NCBI GenBank assembly: GCA_032690845.1 | Contig: CM064434.1 | Span: forward strand, 4,094,108 to 4,158,107 | Source: Eleusine coracana subsp. coracana | Taxonomy: Eukaryota > Streptophyta > Magnoliopsida > Poales > Poaceae | Direction of reading: 5' to 3' | Length of the DNA: 64,000 nt | In this document: one piece after another, positions 55,301-64,000 of the stretch | How the letters are laid out: each line of letters opens with the position of its first letter | How positions within the stretch are numbered: the first letter of the stretch is position 1 | Notes under the pieces: model-generated | The model's input: only the letters and a program-made list of their open reading frames with translations | Database searches by the model: none | What the model was told of the DNA's origin: nothing | Program-made: the position numbers and the translations under genes

Positions 55301-56300
55301 TTGTCGCTCATCTACATTAAGGAAAAGGGTGGAAAATTAATTCTAGTACTATATGTGGATGACATACTGTTAGCATGCAACAATAAAAATATGTTGTATA
55401 AGACTAAGAGTTTTCTGTCATCTCATTTTGATATGAAGGATCTCGATGAAGCCTCGTATGTACTTGGCATTGAGATACACCGAGATCGAGCCCAAGGAGT
55501 GCTAGGATTGTCTCAGAAAGCTTACACTGAGAAAATGCTTAAGAGATATAAGTCAGATAAGTGTAACACGTCACCTGTTCCGATCAAAAGGGTGATAAGT
55601 TAAATGGAAGTTAGTGCCCTAAGAATGACTTAGAAAGAAAGAAAATGGAGAACGTTTCCTATACATCAGCTGTTAGAAGCTTGATGTATGCACAAGTTTG
55701 TACACGTCTAGACTTGGTATTTGTAACCGAAGAACTTAGTAGATATCAGTCTAATCCAGGTTGGGCTCACTGGATATGTGTCAAGAAGGCATTAAGATAT
55801 TGCCAAGGCACTAAAGATTACATGCTTACATATAAAAGATCAGACAATCTTGAGATTGAGGGTTACACTGATACTGACCATGCTGGTGATAAAGACGATA
55901 GAAAGTCGACTTCAGGATATGTCTTCACGCTAGTAGGGGGAGCAATTTTATGGAGAAGTTGCATGCAGAGTGTAACTGTTGTATCTACAATGCAAGTAGA
56001 ATTTGGGTCATGTTATCATGCAACGGGACAGGTAGTGTGGCTAAAGAGTTTTATTCCAGAATTAAGAGTTGTTGATAGTATCTCGAGACCTATCATAATA
56101 TATTGCGATAATCAATCTGCAATTTTCTTTTGCGCCAACGATAAACTAAGTGGTGCTTCTAAGTATATATCTTAATTATCGTATCATGAAAGAAAGAAAT
56201 CAGGATAACACACTTAATATTAAACATATAAGTACTAAGAATAATATAGCAGATCTGCTCACAAAAGGTCTACCACTAACCCTTTTTTAGAAACATGTCC
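55301..56300 (+). pseudogene. Truncated Copia pol: end of reverse transcriptase and RNase H
   Basis: The first piece (55301-55603) begins in mid-RT with LILVLYVDDILLACNN and continues DMKDLDEASYVLGIEIHRD. After a frame break near 55600 the second (55645-56175) encodes the RT/RNase H junction and RNase H (YTDTDHAGDKDDRKSTSGY, then a YCDNQSAI motif). Further scraps in other frames run to about 56300. The N-terminal two thirds of the polyprotein are missing and several lesions exist. The 3' LTR follows at 56541. Confidence 0.88.
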
Positions 56301-56540
56301 TAGGCATGGGCCTGGTGAGTATCTTTTGATCAGTCCTAATTTTAGTTCTATTTATTTTCCCCAAATTAAATGTAAGAGTTCTGATAAAGTTTCTCAGTGA
56401 GGCTATGAGTAATGTTGTCCCAGTATACCATGGTGCTGCTGATGACGCATTGGTCTGGTACTTGCTGATTTACTGAGGAGGAGCTTTAGTTTTAGTTTAA
56501 AATAAGTTTTAATTTGTTGACCTTTTGTCAAGGGGGAGCA

Positions 56541-57073
56541 TGTTAATTTTCTATTACAGTTGACCTCGGTCAACAACATAAACGGGAGTAGGGGGTGACG
56601 GCCCGTATGATCCGATTCCTGAAAAATAGGAAACAAATCAGAGTTGGTTAATGCCTTGATCGGGAGGCAAGACTATCCATCTGGGACTCGGCCCCGGGCC
56701 TATAGTGTGACCATATAAAAGGGAGGGTACCCCGAGGGTTCCCTCACGGAGAAATCCAATCCACCATTGATCGCTAAGTGCTTTGGAAGGTCTGGAAGAC
56801 CAACGTCCACGCCTAGGGAAAACTTGCTACATACCCGAGGGTTTCCGCTACCCCAAGAAGACCCTCAAGGAGCATCTGTGCTACATCCCTGACTCTTTTC
56901 TCATCATCGACTTCGTCACCTCTGCTGCAACGCCGATGGAGTCTAACATCAGCACCGGTAACAGCCGAACCATCTATTCCACATTAGATTAGTTGCTAGA
57001 TGTGATCTATCAGTTGACTAGTTAGATCCTGAATTCTAAGTGTTAATGATGTTAATCTAAATTAGTACTAACA
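56541..57073 (+). repeat. 3' LTR of the truncated Copia element
   Basis: The polypurine tract AAGGGGGAGCA immediately precedes TGTTAATTTTC at 56541. The LTR ends TTAGTACTAACA at 57073. A TATA-like CATATAAAAG lies at about 56714-56723. No 5' LTR partner or target duplication was found. Confidence 0.75.
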
Positions 57074-58755
57074 GACGCCACCTACAGCGGTGGTGGTGGG
57101 TGCCTCGGCCTGATGCTCATGGACAGGTGAGGTCCAGCTGCGGGTGCTCCGACAGGGAGCTGGTGGTGGTGAGCTCACGCCTATGAATCGAGGTGAGCTC
57201 ACCAGCTGCGGGTGCTCCGACGGGGAGCTTCTTAGGGGCAGGTTGGAATTGAGGTTTAGTGGTTTGCACCAGGATTTAGGGGCGGATTGAACCTGATCCA
57301 CCTGTTCCACGCTAGGGGTCGCAGGATCACGAAAGGATTTGACCCGAACCGCTCCCTTTTCAGTCTGACACGTGGTGGCGCCCTTGCCATCACCGAAGGC
57401 CAGATTGATACGAGGAGCGGATGCCTTGTTGTTGGCCCTCACACAAAATTTGTATGCTCGTTATGTTTAGTTGATTGTATCTATTATCTTATTATTTGTA
57501 GGTCAAAAGAAGCCACTACATTCGCTCTCAAGGCCATAGAATTACCATGTTAATCTGAAAAAAGAGAAGATATGGATCATTGGATTTTATGAAGATTGAA
57601 CGATTTAGATTAAGCAAAAGAGTTCATGTACAATACAACACCGTGGACAGTCATGCAGAAAACAAGAGGAAAGAAAAAGAATTTTTGTAACCACCGGATA
57701 CAATACTTTGGACGTGTTTATTTTTTTTAAGGGCAATAGAGTCCTAGTCTTGGAGGAGACAAAATTAGAAAAGAAAATAATATTCTAAACCAAAATGTCT
57801 TATAATGGAGTGTCCCGGAGGAGATAACATTAGGAAACATAAATAAATAATATTAGAAACCACCAAACCATGATGTCAATAATAAATAATGATAGAGCAC
57901 GAATAATAGGCACAACTCTATAGAATCCTGATAATTTGTAGAAAGCCGATTTCACGGTTCTATTTAGTCATCAAGAGAAAACAATTATTCTTGCTTCCAA
58001 CCACGTCGAGGAACACAATGATGATGGTGACGTGACAAAGTATTACTGATGATGTGATGATATTATTCATGACCTTGCTAGCCAAGCGACAAGTTAAACG
58101 GCAGTGAGGACCCGAGAGATGGCACTAGAGAGAAAAGGTACCTTTAGCTACCACACATCCATAGCTTGGTGGAGGCGGCAAAGTAGGCAAATCCACAAAT
58201 ATGTGTATCGGCGTATGTATACATACTCACACTATACACCAGCCCACCTCTGTGTAACTTTATGCAATCAGACTCCGACGATAATTGATCAGCAAAGGAA
58301 GCTAAACAAGAGCGACCAGCCTCACGAATCAGCTTATACTGAAAACAATGGAGCATATCATGAACAATAATAGAATCTATAGAGCGGACAAAGCCAGAGC
58401 ACAACAGCCAGCAATGCACGATTGCTGCTAGAGTTTGCCCGAGCAAAGTAGAGAACAAGATAGTTCTTTCATAGTGGCACACCGAGGCTAGCTGCCACCC
58501 GATGCTCGAGACTCACAAGGTGATCCCTTCATACATGTCAAGGAGGAACAATCCATCGAAGAGTAGAATCACCATTGGACTTTCCATCAGATCAGGCAAA
58601 GGCTAGAACCTCATATTCTATGTCTAAATACAGGGGATGTGATCACGCTTCCCTGATCAAGCATCGTGCAATACAATTTTTTTTATCATATTATATATGT
58701 GGTCTGCCTGATTTTGCGTGAGCTTGAGAGATACCTAGAAATCTCAGGCTCATCA
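57074..58755. other. Intergenic; short duplication, no gene
   Basis: AGCTGCGGGTGCTCCGAC is present twice (about 57135 and 57200) within GAGCTCAC-rich DNA. The rest is AT-rich with no domain, RNA gene or transposon end that I can name. Confidence 0.35.
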
Positions 58756-59294
58756 TGTTGGGTTTAGTCCCACATCAGATATTGATGGGAGCCCAACTTA
58801 TAAAGTGAAGAGAATCTCACCTATCAAATTAGTCTTTTGGGTTGAGGTGTCTCAAGACCTTGGCTCGGGCTCTAGTTGGGTTGACCTGGGCTGGTGACAG
58901 GGGCTTGTGTGCGGGACGAGTCGGACCGCACTCTAACAAGTGGTATTAGAGCCATGGTCATAAACCTAAAACATCTCTTGGACCTCTCGTGGATATCGGA
59001 CCGTCGGATTGGATCTCCCGGACCACACAGTTTATCGGGCTATCGAAGGGGTGTCCAACCGAGTGTGAAGGGAAGATGGGGCCACCCGATATGTGATGGG
59101 GGAGATTATTGGGTTTAGTCCCACATCAGATATTAATGATGGAGGAGCCCAACTTATAAGGTGAAGGGAACCTTACCTATCAGGCCAGTCTTTTGAGTTG
59201 AGGTGTCTCAGGACCTTGGTTGAGGCTCCAGTTGGGTCGATCTGGGCTGACGGCAGGGGCTCGTGTGTGGGACGAGTCGGACCCCACTCTAACA
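58756..59294 (+). mobile_element. TRIM (miniature LTR retrotransposon), complete
   Basis: A 539-bp element with LTRs 58756-58938 (183 bp) and 59107-59294 (188 bp), flanked by perfect CATCA duplications (58751-58755 and 59295-59299). LTRs begin TGTTGGGTTTAGTCCCACATC (the right copy TATTGGG...) and end CACTCTAACA. The PBS TGGTATTAGAGCC starts at 58941, and the purine tract GATGGGGGAGAT precedes the right LTR. The 168-bp interior has no coding capacity, so it depends on another element for transposition. The LTRs differ by many substitutions and a small indel, so the insertion is old. Confidence 0.9.
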
Positions 59295-60550
59295 CATCAT
59301 GCTGCACAGCTTGAGCATGCATGGCACATGCATAAGCATAAGGGATTGAAGAGGTATAGAAGGATGAATCATTCTTTGGTTGGTGTGGCAGCAAAGACAG
59401 GTAAGAAAGAGTTTTAGCACCGATTGGCAATTGTATTGGTGTGGCGTATCAACAAATATACATTGGTTCAGTAGATCACACAAGAATACAAGATGCAGCA
59501 GTGACATGTGGCTACTCAAGTGAAGACAATTGCGCGTAAAAAAACAAGGTGAAGATAATGGAGAAAGAATACCTATGATGAAGTAACATTAGAGCAAAAT
59601 CAGCATGACAACAGATGCTCTGGAGGAAAGATAGCAGCAGGTCGGGCTGGTAACAAGCATGTGCTTTGTTCTAAACTGAACTAATTTTGTTTTTATATCT
59701 ACATCCACGCAATGTTCTAGAGGTAGTTACGAAAAACAATTGACTTGTCACATAGGAAAAAAACAAAATTACTGAAACTGAGTATTCCTTTGGTGCCTCC
59801 GAAAATTTACTCGGTTCCCTTTGTACCATAAAAATTATCAAAATTCCTATTGTGCCATCCATTAAAATTGTCATGTCCTATGTGCCACTGGCGGCAAATT
59901 CCGGCTTCGCATGTTTCTCTATCAATATAAAAATGTACTAAAAATCTGGAGCAAAGGAAGTATTTGTTTTCAGCGAGGGAAAATAGGTAAATGTTAAGCA
60001 ATGGCGCTAATAATTAAAAAAAAAATCTTATCGATTTGCTAGGTTCATCAATTTCAATGTTTTTCATGTCATAGAGGTGTTGAGCCAAATCAAGTCTACA
60101 TTGATCAATAAGTGTAAGAAGAAAAGAAAATATAGTATTAGACTTTGAGCAATCACGATAACTAAACAAACCTAGTTCCACCACAAGTTATGAAAGCAAC
60201 TGAATTTCACTTAGTTTGTAAAAATAAAATTTGACGTACACATTTCCAGTGCTCCATTTTATGCACATTGATGCAACAAAAATATGTTTACGTGATTTTA
60301 ACTGTTTTTCTTCAAGACATGCCTAATTGTAATATGATTCTTTAAAGATCTAAAATTACAAAACCCTAACAACATTATATTGTTGTTCAAGAGAAGTCAT
60401 ATTAATCTAAGCATTGTGTTTGAGTATTAGAGTTACACAACAAAAAATTTGTATGTCGTACTGAGCCAAACAAAAATAATTTTTTAATAAAATTATAGGT
60501 TAATACTATTTGAGATAAGTGAATCTATTTTACTATAAGCTATAACAAAA
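59295..60550. other. AT-rich intergenic, no gene
   Basis: No domain, TIR pair or RNA gene seen. Several A/T homopolymers. Confidence 0.35.
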
Positions 60551-60557
60551 CTAACTA

Positions 60558-60589
60558 GCCGTGCTATTTGCGCGGGTCAGCTTGCTAAT
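60558..60589 (+). mobile_element. Possible Helitron 3' terminus
   Basis: GCCGTGCTATTTGCGCGGGTC can form a short hairpin and is followed by AGCTTGCTAATT, ending in CTAA next to T. This matches the hairpin plus CTRR form of plant Helitron 3' ends. A matching 5' TC end was not identified. Confidence 0.4.
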
Positions 60590-60591
60590 TA

Positions 60592-60826
60592 CTCCCTCTG
60601 GATTTTAATTATTGACGTAGTTGACTTTTGTAGCTATATTTGAGTATTCGTCTTATTTAAAATATTTGTTCAAATATATAAAATTATATGGTATGTTTCA
60701 ACTTTCTTTAGTGATAAAATAAATTGTAACAAAATATTTAATAAATTTTTAAATTTTTTAAATAAGACGAAGAATTAAATATAACTAAAAAAGGCAACTG
60801 CTTCAACAATTTAAATTCGGAGAAAG
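60592..60826. mobile_element. Stowaway-type MITE
   Basis: The left end is CTCCCTCTGGATTTTAATTATTG and the right end is its decayed complement CAATTTAAATTCGGAGAAAG, with TA on both sides (60590-60591, 60827-60828). The interior is AT-rich. It was inserted directly beside the Helitron-like 3' end. Confidence 0.65.
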
Positions 60827-60828
60827 TA

Positions 60829-62434
60829 TTAATTATTCACTAATTTATCTATGGTCTACTATTCCGTGTATCTTTGTCTCTCATTTGACATGCAAGCCAG
60901 CGTGCGGAGCCCATTGTATTGGTTCCTATCACATACGCGGCCAGGAGTATCCGTCCATACGGAGTCATCGCCCACGCCTACGCCATGAGGAATCTATTCA
61001 TGCGCTGTTGTCCATACCTGGTGTCATGAAGGATGCCAGGAAGACCGCAGCGATTTCTCCCTGCCAGTCCACACCAACGATGAGGTCATCGAAGAAGCTG
61101 CTCACAGGAGTTTGGAGGCCGGTCTGGTGGCGAGACGCTAGGAACCAGCAATGAAAGCCCACAGCCCGGGATGCCACCAATGGCCCGAGATGCACGGAGA
61201 CAACCAGGTGGTCAAGGACAATGCCGGAGCTGCTGAAGAGATGATCGAGTCGTGCTGCTGCGATGGCCGGTTCCACGCTGAAGAAGCCGTTGCCGTGAAG
61301 ACTAAGTGCTAATCTGATGTCACTTGCCATTGAGGCATACGTGTGCATGACCTCAATTTGTACATGCGTGCGTGCATGTATTTTATCTACACCGGTCATA
61401 TACGAGAAGCTAGAAGCTAAGCCTTGAAGCCGCTTCAAGAACCGACGTACGCGTGGACGTCATCCAGACTGCACGTGTTCTTCCTCCATCCCTCTCTTTC
61501 TCTGACGATGCTGTCAAGTTGCCATATCGGACAAGCCAAGCAGCACCGTGCATGTTCCTCTATAACAGCCACATCTACACCATGTTGTATGTGATCGATG
61601 AGGCCAGACGATAAGGGCGGGCACTGCCGATGTGAAAGCTACACTACAACCGGCTCATGGACCGGCGAAGCCATGGATAATGCCGACGCCCCACCTACAC
61701 CACCATCAACACGTATGCATAGAGAACACGAAGCGAAGACCAAAGATGATAACTACACATAGCTTAATCGGAGCTTTCCGAGCGAGTTGACTCACTGGAG
61801 TAATTATCCAGGAGCTTTCGAGGCCCTAGGAACCAAGAAGACCACATCGTACAAGTGAGATGGCCGCCATCAAGCTATGGAGCGCACACATGCAAAAACT
61901 ATTTGTATTTCTGTTATCAAATCTCTACAACCTATTATTTGAGGTGCAGTCGTCTATTTCGTGTCCACGATCACCTATTGTTGTCCATGGTTGTCTAGCT
62001 TCGATTTTAAGTTGATTTTAAGTTTTTTTCCGTATCTGAACCAATTTACACAGTTTCCAACTGATTAAGCCGACTCCGATTCGAATTTTTCAAAGTTGTC
62101 GTCTCCTAAATCTTAAATAGTCACATTAGGATGTACCCAATCCTAATCAATCCTAACTTGACATCATTTGCAGCTAAACATTTGGAATTCGAGTTTACAG
62201 CACCATATTTCGCTGCACTGAGTTTGGCATTCCATTGACTACGAAAACACCCTAGGTGAGGTTGCCGTTCATTTATCTTTGTCCTGGATAAATTTAATAC
62301 GAGTTTAGGGCTCCATATTGGCGGATTTGGAGCTCCGGCGTGTTCCTCCAATGGCGCCACCGTCTCTATCGAGTCCGGCGCTGCCGTTCGTCATCAAGCT
62401 CCGGTTGATTTTATTTGTGGCCGTACATCCGTAA
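60829..62434. other. Intergenic, no gene assigned
   Basis: A moderately GC-rich block (60880-61760) with open frames lacking domains, then AT-rich sequence. It might be cargo of a Helitron-like element, but the ends cannot be paired. Confidence 0.3.
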
Positions 62435-62577
62435 ATCAACGGCTCGTGTTTAATCGTAGCGTACCCCTTCGTTTTTTAATTCGTAGCCAGTCATCTCCAG
62501 ATCAACGGCTCCTATTAGATCGTAGCATACCCCTTCGTGTTTTAAATCGTAGCCAGTCATCTCCAGATCAACGGTGG
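62435..62577 (+). repeat. 66-bp tandem repeat, about 2.2 copies
   Basis: Units start ATCAACGG at 62435, 62501 and 62567. The first two (62435-62500, 62501-62566) agree except for a few substitutions and end GTAGCCAGTCATCTCCAG. The period is a multiple of three. Confidence 0.85.
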
Positions 62578-62690
62578 CTGTTAATTGATTTAACAATTCA
62601 CAGATTGACCCCTGTTATCTACAATATTTTTACCACCAATGCCCAAACTCGTGATGTATTCATAGTAAAGCCCCTGTATTTACATATATA

Positions 62691-63070
62691 TTGAATACAC
62701 GGCCCAAATGCCTCTGTTTTTGTTTAGACGCCCCTGTTTTTTTTAATTTAAATACCCAGGACGTTGTTAATTTACAGATAGGCTTGGAAGGATTTTTCTT
62801 TGTCAATATTTTTCATCAAAATTCATTATGTTTTTTCCATATATTTTGCAGGTTGCTCAGAGATTTAACTATGTGCTCCGATATATCAAACAATTCTAGC
62901 ACACCTACAATTGTTGAGTTGTCACCCAAAAATGATTGTGAAATGGAACTTTTGAGGCAAAAGAATAGAGAACGAAAAACACAAAAGAGACAACAGATGT
63001 CTGATGGGCAAAAGGCAGAAGAAAATAAGAAACGCCGTCAACATTATGAAAAAACAGGTTTTATTTTCTG
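62691..63070 (+). pseudogene. Helitron-type protein N-terminal fragment (tentative)
   Basis: After a possible splice acceptor (TTTTGCAG at about 62843-62850), an open stretch begins around ATG 62871 (MCSDISNNSSTPTIVEL). It continues with a strongly basic, Gln/Lys/Arg-rich segment (RQKNRERKTQKRQQMSDGQK, then AEENKKRRQHY) that resembles the N-terminal region of plant Helitron Rep/helicase proteins. Rep and helicase domains are absent. Proximity to a Helitron-like 3' end at 63705 supports the assignment, but it rests on composition and memory. Confidence 0.4.
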
Positions 63071-63675
63071 GATTTATGCATTAAACGTTCACATTGATAA
63101 AAGCGATAAAACATCGAATAAAGCTTGTTTGTTAACAAAAATGCTTTGGTTGTATTTATTTTATTCAATAAACAAGAGAATAGGCTAGATTAAATATCCA
63201 TGAATACTATGTAGCATTTCTAAAGCACTGCCCAAAACGAGCAGCCTCACCAGCAGCACGTAACTATGCTTTCTTAGTGGAATGCTTCACACCATTACTG
63301 GACCAAGGTCAAAGAATATATATTTAGAAAAAAAAAATGACAACCACAAAAATAATTTAACATCAGTTTAAAAGGGGAAAATAATGCAGTTATTATGGAC
63401 ACATTTGTATGATGTCATTTGATAGACCACTTTTTTCGTGTTCAGATGTATCCGTAACGTTATCGTATTCAATTTGTATCCTACAATGATTTACTAATCA
63501 GTTTGAGTCGTTGTTGGATTGGACTCCGATTTCAATTTGATATTTCATACTAACAATAATTAATCATCTATTATTTTAACATCATATTTTGGATAGAAAT
63601 TAATAACAAGAATTCCAATAATAACTTACTCTAAAGTTATTATAATAAATATTATCATAAAATTTTTTAACAAAA

Positions 63676-63706
63676 ACCCGTAGCAACGCATGAGTATTTT
63701 ACTAGT
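63676..63706 (+). mobile_element. Helitron-like 3' terminus
   Basis: ACCCGTAGCAACGCATGAGT followed by ATTTTACTAGT ends in CTAG/T, matching the common rice Helitron 3' end (CCCGT.GCAACGCA.G then CTAGT). The 5' end is not defined; it is probably upstream of the 66-bp repeat. Confidence 0.6.
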
Positions 63707-64000
63707 ATAAATGAATATATGTTCTCTCTTTTATTTCTTTTTATACTTAGTACACTGGCATGTCTATGTTTATTTTATTTTCCCTCACGGCAGTGTTAGG
63801 GAGATCTGCCTACTCGGCCCGATTTTTCCACCCAAAAACATACCTTATCCCTGTTTTTCTTCGTGGCGGAGGATAATGACTAATCGGTTTAGATGGTCTC
63901 AGTTTTGGATCAGGGCTGGGCTAGGTGGGCCAGAGATTACAGAAAACATGATTGTTAATACATCCCTTGTTAATAATACTAGCTGCTTTAAGATTAGTGC
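63707..64000. other. Right edge, nothing recognised
   Basis: Short AT-rich stretch then mixed sequence to the window end, with no frame or repeat that can be assigned. Confidence 0.3.

Noticed and set aside
61000..61438. Minus-strand frame of 146 codons
   Set aside because: No motif or signal recognised and no promoter or splice context.
62435..62577. Possible CRISPR-like or minisatellite array
   Set aside because: Only about two direct copies with no unique spacers, and the window is plant nuclear DNA; simple tandem duplication.

Overview
The window is nuclear DNA of a grass, almost certainly rice (Oryza). Genes have short exons with GT..AG introns, first exons are GC-rich, and intergenic DNA is packed with Stowaway-type MITEs, hAT/Mutator-like elements, Copia and Ty3/gypsy retrotransposons and Helitron-like ends. 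Four adjacent genes form a recognisable block: a CYP90A brassinosteroid P450, a type-A cytokinin response regulator, an RPB5-like RNA polymerase subunit (NRPE5 type) and L-galactono-1,4-lactone dehydrogenase (GLDH). From memory, this order (CPD - RR9/RR10 - RPB5-like - GLDH) matches the duplicated short-arm ends of rice chromosomes 11 and 12. I cannot tell from the sequence alone which copy this is.

Layout. 1-1.73 kb: left-truncated Ty3/gypsy element (gag, minus strand, nonsense-mutated) with its LTR, abutting a small cysteine-rich exon. 2.1-5.5 kb: TIR elements, relics of an AAA-ATPase and of a RING-H2 gene, an intact RING-H2 gene and a 5'-truncated LINE with a perfect target duplication. 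5.5-7.5 kb: AT-rich, MITEs. 7.85-10.59 kb: CYP90A (minus, 7 exons). 10.6-15.0 kb: MITEs and a 0.9-kb TIR element. 15.05-16.63 kb: response regulator (plus, 4 exons). 17.1-20.0 kb: NRPE5-like (minus, 4 exons). 20.8-29.0 kb: GLDH (minus, 6 exons), whose intron 4 carries a young, gag-less Copia element in antisense orientation. 29.4-32.4 kb: three more RING-H2 loci, one frameshifted, one apparently intact and one split by a MITE. 33-36.4 kb: decayed MULE. 37.7-39.9 kb: short TIR elements and a PGG-domain relic. 40.5-47.7 kb: a full-length Copia element with an intact 1318-codon polyprotein, sitting 64 bp upstream of the start codon of a CC-NB-LRR resistance-type gene (47.8-51.87 kb) that has a 1-bp frameshift near its N terminus. 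51.9-64 kb: a graveyard of retroelement pieces (Copia LTR with leader, gypsy integrase tail, Copia RT-RNaseH with 3' LTR, a complete TRIM element) and Helitron-like termini with a 66-bp tandem repeat.

The conserved genes serve hormone synthesis (CYP90A), cytokinin signalling (RR), RNA polymerase IV/V-type silencing (NRPE5-like) and ascorbate synthesis (GLDH). They share a neighbourhood, not a pathway. The RING-H2 cluster and the NLR are the fast-evolving part. I found no clearly new system. The most distinctive observations are the gag-less Copia in GLDH, the intact Copia in the NLR 5' region, the TRIM, the multi-copy decaying RING-H2 family, and several poly(A)/poly(T) micro-insertions flanked by target duplications.
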